Positions 6,801-15,745 of a stretch of 15,745 bases of DNA are shown here, piece by piece. The notes under the pieces were generated by a model. The model did not search any database. It saw only the letters and a list, made by a program, of their open reading frames with translations, and was not told the origin of the DNA. Within the stretch, counting starts at the first letter, position 1. Each line of letters begins with the position of its first letter. Where the stretch lies: NCBI GenBank assembly GCA_025362705.1, contig JANYFH010000371.1, positions 1 through 15,745 of the forward strand. Direction: 5' to 3'. Source of the stretch: Betaproteobacteria bacterium. GTDB taxonomy: Bacteria > Pseudomonadota > Gammaproteobacteria > Burkholderiales > Usitatibacteraceae. The translations under genes and the position numbers were made by a program.

Positions 6801-7993
6801 TCGTTGAGGATGATTTGTTCCAGCGTATCGAAAAAATGCTGGCGGGCAAAATTGCCAAGGGTGGTCCGAAAAAGATTACCAAAGGCACCAAGATCACCAA
6901 GGCTTATCTGGAAGATCTGCCGCGCCACGACTGGTTCGATATCCGTCTGACAGATGACGATGACGCACGCCAGTTGGAATCACAAAAAGAGGCACTCGAT
7001 CTGACCCGCAAGGAGTTCGACAAGGCGTTTGACGAGAAGAAACGTAAACTCACTCAGGGTGATGAGCTGCCACCTGGCGTACAGAAGATGGTCAAAGTGT
7101 ATGTGGCCGTTAAGCGTCGTTTGCAGCCAGGTGACAAGATGGCCGGCCGTCATGGTAACAAGGGTGTGATCTCGAAAATCGTCCCGGTGGAAGATATGCC
7201 ATTCATGGCTGACGGTACGCCGATGGATATCGTGTTGAACCCGTTGGGCGTGCCATCGCGTATGAACGTTGGCCAGATTCTGGAAACGCATCTGGGCTGG
7301 GCGGCCAAGGGTCTGGGCCTGAAAATTGGCGAGATGGTGAAGGCCAACGACAGCGTCACCAAGCTGCGAAAATTCCTCGACAAGGTGTACAACACCAGCG
7401 GCAAGAAGGAAGATCTGAGTCAGTTGTCCGACGACGAAATTATCACTTTGTCGAAAAACCTGACGCGCGGCGTGCCATTTGCAACGCCGGTGTTTGACGG
7501 TGCGGCGGAATCAGAAATTCGTATGATGCTTGATCTGGCATACGACGAAGAAACGGCTAAGCGCCTGAAACTCAATCTGACGAAGACGCAGGCGACTTTG
7601 CATGATGGCCGCAGCGGCGAACCGTTTGAGCGTGATGTCACGATTGGCTATATGCATATTTTGAAGTTGCACCACTTGGTGGACGACAAGATGCATGCAC
7701 GTTCGACCGGTCCCTATTCGCTCGTTACGCAGCAGCCATTGGGCGGCAAGGCACAGTTCGGCGGCCAACGATTCGGCGAGATGGAGGTATGGGCACTCGA
7801 AGCTTACGGTGCCGCTTACACGTTGCAGGAAATGCTTACCGTCAAGTCGGACGATACCTCGGGTCGTACCAAGGTTTACGAGAGCATCGTCAAGGGCGAG
7901 CACAAGATAGATGCGGGCATGCCCGAATCGTTCAACGTGCTGGTCAAAGAGATCCGTTCGCTGGCCATCGATATTGATCTGGAGCGCTATTGA
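3869..7993 (+). CDS. rpoB: DNA-directed RNA polymerase subunit beta
   Basis: The beta subunit forms one pincer of the RNA polymerase core and, with beta', the active site. The product is 1374 residues from the chosen start (E. coli 1342), with both large lineage-specific insertions of the proteobacterial type apparently present. YTYTEKKRIRKSFAKR opens the conserved N-terminus. The rifampicin pocket lies at 519-543 (GSSQLSQFMDQTNPLSE, then ITHKRRVS). Residues equivalent to E. coli D516, H526 and S531 are D528, H538 and S543, all in the drug-sensitive form. The active-site loop PGDKMAGRHGNKG has lysines at 1090 and 1098 (E. coli K1065, K1073). A lysine-rich, coiled-coil-like stretch lies at about 960-1075. 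The product ends LAIDIDLERY. It is followed by rpoC after 56 bases. Confidence 0.99.
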   Translation: MPHAVPSSYTYTEKKRIRKSFAKRASVLDIPFLLATQLNSYAEFLQAEVAVAKRNNQGLQSAFTSVFPIVSHNQFARLEYVSYQLGQPPFDVLECQQRGLTYASPLRAKVRLVIMDREASKPTVKELKEQEVYMGEIPLMTANGSFVINGTERVIVSQLHRSPGVFFEHDRGKTHSSGKLLFSARVIPYRGSWLDFEFDPKDYLYFRVDRRRKMPVTILLKALGYSPDQILREFFVFDEFHVSKKGEIELELVADRMKGEIAKFDILSKDGKVIVQKDKRITAKHIRDIEAAKMKRLAVNDEYLLGRVLATNIVNTETGEFVANANEELTEVSLRKLIDAGVETIYTIYTNDLDQGAYISSTLRIDETVDALNAKVAIYRMMRPGEPPTEDAVNTLFNALFFSEDRYDLSAVGRMKFNRRVGREELTGAMTLSTEDIVAVIKILVELRNGRGAIDDIDHLGNRRVRSVGELAENQFRSGLVRVERAVRERLSQAESENLMPHDLINAKPVSAAIKEFFGSSQLSQFMDQTNPLSEITHKRRVSALGPGGLTRERAGFEVRDVHPTHYGRVCPIETPEGPNIGLINSLALYARVNDYGFIETPYRKVSNGKVDGDIEYLSAIEEGKYVIAQANAETDKSGRFVDELVSCRNHNEFMLSSPDKIEYIDVAPAQIVSVAASLIPFLEHDDANRALMGSNMQRQAVPCLRAEKSLVGTGIERTVAMDSGTAVMARRGGRVDFVDAGRVVVRVNDNETQQGEAGVDIYNLVKYVRSNQNTNINHRPLVKVGDIIAKSDVIADGASTDMGELALGQNLLVAFMPWNGYNFEDSILISERIVAEDRYTSIHIEELSVVARDTKLGPEEITRDISNLSERMLGRLDESGIVYIGAEVEAGDVLVGKVTPKGETQLTPEEKLLRAIFGEKASDVKDTSLRVQSGISGIVIDVQVFTREGIVRDKRAQQIVDDQLKDYKKDLADQLRIVEDDLFQRIEKMLAGKIAKGGPKKITKGTKITKAYLEDLPRHDWFDIRLTDDDDARQLESQKEALDLTRKEFDKAFDEKKRKLTQGDELPPGVQKMVKVYVAVKRRLQPGDKMAGRHGNKGVISKIVPVEDMPFMADGTPMDIVLNPLGVPSRMNVGQILETHLGWAAKGLGLKIGEMVKANDSVTKLRKFLDKVYNTSGKKEDLSQLSDDEIITLSKNLTRGVPFATPVFDGAAESEIRMMLDLAYDEETAKRLKLNLTKTQATLHDGRSGEPFERDVTIGYMHILKLHHLVDDKMHARSTGPYSLVTQQPLGGKAQFGGQRFGEMEVWALEAYGAAYTLQEMLTVKSDDTSGRTKVYESIVKGEHKIDAGMPESFNVLVKEIRSLAIDIDLERY

Positions 7994-7994
7994 G

Positions 7995-8013
7995 GTGACG
8001 CGTTAGTCGTCAC
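7995..8013 (+). other. Small stem-loop between rpoB and rpoC
   Basis: GTGACG (7995-8000) and CGTCAC (8008-8013) pair perfectly around a seven-base loop, starting one base after the rpoB stop. It has no T-run and is too weak to terminate. It may stabilise or separate the two coding parts of the message. Confidence 0.4.
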
Positions 8014-8049
8014 AAACAACAGCATTCCAATCAGACATCTGGAGAAATA

Positions 8050-12252
<4,203 letters not shown>

Positions 12253-12265
12253 CATTGGACTGTAG

Positions 12266-12301
12266 ATCGCCCCGGCTGGTTGACAGTCGGGGCGATTCTT
12301 T
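12266..12301 (+). terminator. Rho-independent terminator after rpoC
   Basis: Positions 12266-12278 (ATCGCCCCGGCTG) pair with 12284-12296 (CAGTCGGGGCGAT) over 13 pairs, including one G-U, around the loop GTTGA. TCTTT follows at 12297-12301. A long GC-rich stem followed by a short, interrupted T-run right after the last gene of a cluster is a good intrinsic terminator, though the T-run is imperfect and some read-through into rpsL is possible. It overlaps the promoter of the next operon. Confidence 0.85.
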
Positions 12302-12309
12302 CATATAAT
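12280..12309 (+). promoter_or_regulatory. Consensus sigma-70 promoter of the str operon, overlapping the rpoC terminator
   Basis: TTGACA at 12280-12285 and TATAAT at 12304-12309 are both perfect housekeeping consensus boxes, with an 18-base spacer. Transcription should begin at about 12314-12317, giving a 5' leader of about 165 bases before rpsL. The -35 box begins in the terminator loop and the spacer contains its 3' arm. It is the only clear promoter I found in the window and sits where the rpsL-rpsG-fusA-tuf operon needs one. Confidence 0.85.
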
Positions 12310-12480
12310 CGAAGGCTTTTCCGTATTGTGGTTCCCGAATTTGAGAGCGCGAAACGGGGCAGGGTTAAACCCCCTGCGTTAGTAGGGTTACAAACCTGTA
12401 AATGAACCCGACGTTGCCGGACGATTGGCAGCCTCGAGCAGGAAACAATTTAGCCATAGTAAGAATTGAGCGGATACAAC
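12310..12480 (+). promoter_or_regulatory. Structured 5' leader of the str operon
   Basis: The leader has no credible small gene. GCAGGG (12359-12364) pairs with CCCTGC (12372-12377) around a seven-base loop. Just downstream GGGTT (12385-12389) can pair with AACCC (12405-12409) or, with a shorter span, GGTT (12386-12389) with AACC (12393-12396); these pairings exclude each other. Such alternatives may mean regulation by structure, but I recognise no known riboswitch or ribosomal protein site here. The ribosome site before rpsL is weak (GAGCGG, 12468-12473). Confidence 0.45.
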
Positions 12481-12873
12481 ATGCCTACCATTAATCAACT
12501 TCTGCGCAAACCGCGGACGAAAATCAAAGCCAAGAGCAAAGTGCCGGCAATGCAAAATTGCCCGCAAAAACGCGGTGTTTGCACGCGCGTGTACACCACG
12601 ACGCCAAAAAAGCCGAATTCGGCCTTGCGGAAAGTGTGCAAAGTTCGCCTTACTAATGGCTTCGAAGTCATTTCATATATCGGTGGCGAAGGCCACAACC
12701 TGCAAGAGCACTCGGTTGTGCTGATCCGTGGCGGTCGCGTAAAAGACTTGCCTGGCGTTCGCTATCACACTGTGCGCGGCTCGCTGGATACGGCTGGCGT
12801 GAAAGATCGCAAGCAATCGCGGTCCAAGTACGGCACAAAGATGCCAAAAGCAGGCGCGGCCAAAGCCAAGTAA
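12481..12873 (+). CDS. rpsL: 30S ribosomal protein S12
   Basis: S12 sits at the decoding centre and controls tRNA selection accuracy. The product is 130 residues (E. coli 124). The core matches the family: CPQKRGVCTRVYTTTPKKPN at 27-46 and GGRVKDLPGVRYHTVRG at 84-100. K43 and K88, where changes give streptomycin resistance, are the sensitive form, and D89, the residue methylthiolated by RimO in other bacteria, is present. The C-terminus has a lysine/alanine tail (AGAAKAK) about six residues beyond the usual end, and the N-terminal arm (TKIKAKSK) is unusually lysine-rich. The ATG at 12481 gives the standard MPTINQLLRKPR start; a TTG 15 bases upstream in frame is rejected. It is the first gene of the str operon, 45 bases ahead of rpsG. 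Confidence 0.98.
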   Translation: MPTINQLLRKPRTKIKAKSKVPAMQNCPQKRGVCTRVYTTTPKKPNSALRKVCKVRLTNGFEVISYIGGEGHNLQEHSVVLIRGGRVKDLPGVRYHTVRGSLDTAGVKDRKQSRSKYGTKMPKAGAAKAK

Positions 12874-12918
12874 AGCAAGCGTTTCGCCAACCATATTTCG
12901 AATTAACAGGAAAAAATC

Positions 12919-13389
12919 ATGCCTCGTCGTCGCGAAGTCCCCAAACGCGAAATCTTGCCGGATCCGAAGTTCAAAAGCACGGAAATCGCCAAGTTTGTCA
13001 ATGTGTTGATGAAAGCCGGCAAGAAATCTGTTGCTGAACAGATTATTTATCGTGCATTGGATCAGATCCAGAAGAAGTCTGGCAAAGACGCAGTTGAAGT
13101 CTTTATTGCCGCCATCAATGCGGTTCGTCCGATGGTGGAAGTAAAGTCGCGTCGCGTTGGCGGTGCTAATTATCAGGTGCCGGTTGAAGTGCGTCCGGTG
13201 CGCCGTACCGCGCTTTCGATGCGCTGGATTCGCGAAGCAGCAAGAAAACGTGGCGAGAAGTCGATGGGTGCCCGCCTCGCTGGCGAATTGATGGATGCCG
13301 CCGAAGGTCGTGGTTCTGCGATCAAGAAGCGCGAAGAAGTACACCGCATGGCTGAAGCGAACAAAGCATTCGCTCACTATCGCTTCTAG
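12919..13389 (+). CDS. rpsG: 30S ribosomal protein S7
   Basis: S7 nucleates assembly of the 30S head and lines the E site; in E. coli it also represses its own operon by binding the rpsL-rpsG intergenic mRNA. The product is 156 residues, the common short form. It begins MPRRREVPKREILPDPKF. The rRNA-binding beta-hairpin RVGGANYQVPVEVRPVR lies at about 79-95, and the C-terminus is the typical HRMAEANKAFAHYRF. The ribosome site is AGGAAA, a few bases before the ATG. The 45-base gap after rpsL is shorter than the E. coli S7 target region, and I see no clear S7 site, so the feedback is not supported here by sequence. Confidence 0.98.
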   Translation: MPRRREVPKREILPDPKFKSTEIAKFVNVLMKAGKKSVAEQIIYRALDQIQKKSGKDAVEVFIAAINAVRPMVEVKSRRVGGANYQVPVEVRPVRRTALSMRWIREAARKRGEKSMGARLAGELMDAAEGRGSAIKKREEVHRMAEANKAFAHYRF

Positions 13390-13407
13390 TTTTTGAATTT
13401 TGCTCCG

Positions 13408-13447
13408 CAGCCCTCTTAAGGTAAGCGGGGCTGTCGGGACAAACCCG
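13408..13447 (+). other. Stem-loops between rpsG and fusA
   Basis: CAGCCC (13408-13413) pairs with GGGCTG (13428-13433) around a 14-base loop. A smaller hairpin, CGGG (13435-13438) with CCCG (13444-13447), touches the first G of the fusA ribosome site. There is no T-run. They may tune fusA translation or message stability; only the pairing is seen. Confidence 0.4.
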
Positions 13448-13454
13448 GGAAGGG
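13447..13454 (+). promoter_or_regulatory. Ribosome binding site of fusA, fixes a GTG start
   Basis: GGGAAGGG lies seven bases before the GTG at 13462 and decides that start; the protein then begins ARKTPIERYRNIGISAHIDAG, as in other EF-G proteins. Confidence 0.75.
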
Positions 13455-13461
13455 CATTACC

Positions 13462-15564
13462 GTGGCTCGCAAGACCCCCATTGAACGCTATCGCAACATT
13501 GGTATTTCTGCGCACATCGACGCAGGTAAAACCACGACCACCGAACGCATCCTGTTTTACACCGGCGTAAACCACAAAATTGGTGAAGTTCATGATGGCG
13601 CGGCCACCATGGATTGGATGGAGCAGGAACAAGAGCGCGGCATCACGATTACGTCTGCAGCGACGACCTGTTTCTGGAAGGGTATGGCGGGCACCTTCCA
13701 GGAGCATCGCATCAACATTATCGATACCCCGGGCCACGTCGACTTTACTATTGAAGTCGAGCGCTCCATGCGTGTGCTTGACGGCGCGTGCATGGTGTAT
13801 TGCGCGGTTGGCGGTGTACAGCCCCAGTCCGAAACCGTGTGGCGTCAGGCGAACAAATATAAAGTGCCGCGTTTGGCGTTCGTAAACAAGATGGATCGTA
13901 CCGGCGCCAACTTCTTTAAAGTGCACGATCAGATGCGCGCGCGCTTGAAGGCGAACCCTATCCCGTTGCAAGTGCCGATCGGTGCCGAAGAGAACTTCAA
14001 AGGCCTCGTCGATTTGGTCAAGATGAAAGCCATCATCTGGAGCGAAGAAGATAAAGGCGTCACCTTCACCTATGGTCCGATCCCCGCAGAAATGGAAGCA
14101 GTCTGCGCGGAATGGCATAACAAGATGGTCGAGAGCGCGGCTGAAGCCAACGAGGACTTGATGAACAAGTACCTCGAGACCGGTGAATTGTCCGAAGACG
14201 AAATCAAGGCTGGTATTCGTGAGCGCACCATCAAAGGTGAAATCGTTCCGATGCTGTGTGGCTCTGCGTTCAAAAACAAAGGCGTACAGGCGATGCTGGA
14301 CGCGGTCATCGAGTACATGCCGGCGCCGACGGACATTCCGCCGGTCAGAGGTATGGATGAGAATGAAGAGCCGATCACGCGTAGAGCGGATGACAGCGAA
14401 AAATTTGCCGCATTGGCATTCAAGCTGATGACGGATCCGTTCGTCGGGCAATTGACATTCGTACGTGTTTATTCGGGCGTTTTGTCGAAGGGCGACACTG
14501 TTTACAACCCGGTGCGTGGCAAGAAAGATCGTATCGGTCGTATCGTGCAGATGCACGCGAACAATCGCGTCGAAATCGACGAAATTCGCGCGGGCGACAT
14601 CGCAGCTTGTATCGGTATGAAAGATGTCACGACCGGTGAGACGCTGTGCGATCCGGACGCTATCGTCACGCTTGAGCGCATGGTATTCCCCGAGCCGGTG
14701 ATTTCGCAGGCCGTTGAACCGAAGACCAAGGTTGACCAGGAAAAAATGGGTATGGCATTGAGCCGTCTGGCGCAGGAAGATCCATCTTTCCGCGTTCGTA
14801 CGGACGAAGAATCAGGCCAGACCATCATCTCCGGCATGGGCGAATTGCACCTCGAAATTATTGTTGATCGTATGCGGCGCGAATTTGGTGTTGAGGCGAC
14901 AGTCGGCAAGCCGCAAGTTGCATATCGCGAAACCATTCGTGGCACGGTCGAAAATGCCGAAGGTAAATTCGTCAAGCAATCAGGCGGTCGTGGTCAATAC
15001 GGTCACGTCGTCCTGAAGGTTGAGCCTAACGAAGTCGGCAAGGGTTTTGAGTTCGTCGATGCCATCAAAGGCGGTGTTGTGCCGCGTGAATATATTCCTG
15101 CAGTCGAAAAAGGGCTGCGCGAAACGTTGCCTGCTGGTGTGTTGGCTGGCTATCCGATTGTGGACGTGAAGGTGACGTTGCATTTCGGTTCGTATCACGA
15201 TGTGGATTCGAACGAAAACGCGTTCAAGATGGCGGCCTCCATGGGCTTTAAAGATGGTATGCGCAAAGCGACTCCGGTACTGCTTGAGCCGATGATGGCG
15301 GTCGAAGTTGAAACGCCCGAAGACTACGCAGGTACTGTGATGGGTGATCTGTCATCGCGTCGCGGTATGGTGCAGGGTATGGACGATATTTCTGGCGGCG
15401 GTGGCAAAGTCATCAAAGCGGAAGTGCCTTTGTCTGAAATGTTTGGTTATTCCACCTCGTTGCGTTCGGCCACACAGGGTCGTGCAACGTACACGATGGA
15501 ATTCAAGCATTACACCGAAGCACCGAAGCATGTCTCTGAAGCGATCATCAACGCAAAAAAATAG
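13462..15564 (+). CDS. fusA: Translation elongation factor G
   Basis: EF-G is the GTPase that drives tRNA-mRNA translocation and, with RRF, ribosome recycling. The product is 700 residues (E. coli 704). GTPase motifs are all present: P-loop AHIDAGKT at 17-24, switch I RGITITSAAT at 59-68, DTPGHVDF at 88-95 with catalytic H92, NKMD at 142-145, and GSAFKNKG from 267. Domains II and III follow (about 300-485). Domain IV carries SGGRGQYGHV and the HFGSYHDVDSNENAFKMAAS segment. Domain V ends LRSATQGRATYTMEFKHY near the C-terminus. No mitochondrial-type or FusA2-type divergence is seen, so this is the main EF-G. It lies between rpsG and tuf in the standard str order. Confidence 0.99.
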   Translation: MARKTPIERYRNIGISAHIDAGKTTTTERILFYTGVNHKIGEVHDGAATMDWMEQEQERGITITSAATTCFWKGMAGTFQEHRINIIDTPGHVDFTIEVERSMRVLDGACMVYCAVGGVQPQSETVWRQANKYKVPRLAFVNKMDRTGANFFKVHDQMRARLKANPIPLQVPIGAEENFKGLVDLVKMKAIIWSEEDKGVTFTYGPIPAEMEAVCAEWHNKMVESAAEANEDLMNKYLETGELSEDEIKAGIRERTIKGEIVPMLCGSAFKNKGVQAMLDAVIEYMPAPTDIPPVRGMDENEEPITRRADDSEKFAALAFKLMTDPFVGQLTFVRVYSGVLSKGDTVYNPVRGKKDRIGRIVQMHANNRVEIDEIRAGDIAACIGMKDVTTGETLCDPDAIVTLERMVFPEPVISQAVEPKTKVDQEKMGMALSRLAQEDPSFRVRTDEESGQTIISGMGELHLEIIVDRMRREFGVEATVGKPQVAYRETIRGTVENAEGKFVKQSGGRGQYGHVVLKVEPNEVGKGFEFVDAIKGGVVPREYIPAVEKGLRETLPAGVLAGYPIVDVKVTLHFGSYHDVDSNENAFKMAASMGFKDGMRKATPVLLEPMMAVEVETPEDYAGTVMGDLSSRRGMVQGMDDISGGGGKVIKAEVPLSEMFGYSTSLRSATQGRATYTMEFKHYTEAPKHVSEAIINAKK

Positions 15565-15606
15565 ATTTGAATTTACGTTAATTACGATTTTTGACGAGGT
15601 TAGAAA

Positions 15607-15745
<139 letters not shown>

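Noticed and set aside
12466..12480. TTG start five codons upstream of rpsL
   Set aside because: The ATG at 12481 gives the family-standard N-terminus MPTINQLL, and the TTG overlaps the only candidate ribosome site.
12673..14556. A 627-codon open frame on the - strand opposite rpsL, rpsG and fusA
   Set aside because: It runs antisense through three certain genes and their spacers, its translation is rich in His and Arg with no family resemblance, and it follows from the rarity of forward TTA, CTA and TCA codons. No ribosome site or promoter supports it.

Overview
The window is a conserved core-information region of a proteobacterial chromosome, almost certainly a betaproteobacterium. Gene order is secE-nusG-rplK-rplA-rplJ-rplL-rpoB-rpoC, then the str operon rpsL-rpsG-fusA-tuf, all on the + strand. 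Three protein features point to the group: the RpoB rifampicin-region spelling (DQTNPLSEITHKRRVSALG), a beta subunit of 1374 residues, and a moderate-GC coding style. I cannot place it more finely from sequence alone.

Layout. Positions 1-102 carry the last 33 codons of an unrecognised gene. secE and nusG (124-999) encode a SecYEG translocon subunit and the transcription elongation/antitermination factor. rplK and rplA (1129-2276) overlap by one base and encode the L1-stalk/L11-stalk proteins. A 286-base spacer (2277-2562) holds a well-formed L10-type autoregulatory mRNA leader. rplJ and rplL (2563-3497) encode the ribosomal stalk. A 371-base spacer (3498-3868) has no gene but holds a series of stem-loops. 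rpoB and rpoC (3869-12252) encode the two large RNA polymerase subunits with every active-site and zinc residue I checked in place. A strong hairpin terminator follows at 12266-12301. Overlapping it is a sigma-70-type promoter with perfect TTGACA and TATAAT boxes and an 18-base spacer; it must drive the str operon. After a roughly 165-base leader come rpsL, rpsG and fusA, and the window ends 46 codons into tuf.

How the genes work together. The window supplies the ribosomal GTPase-associated centre (L11, L10, L7/L12), the GTPases that use it (EF-G, EF-Tu), two decoding/head proteins of the small subunit (S12, S7), the RNA polymerase core, and NusG, which links transcription to translation. Expression is likely balanced by ribosomal protein feedback on the mRNA leaders and by processing or attenuation between rplL and rpoB.

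I looked for a hidden or novel system and did not find one. All protein-coding space is housekeeping. The points worth a second look are non-coding: the promoter embedded in the terminator, the L10 leader, the hairpin series ahead of rpoB, and the gene upstream of secE, which replaces the tRNA-Trp often found there.
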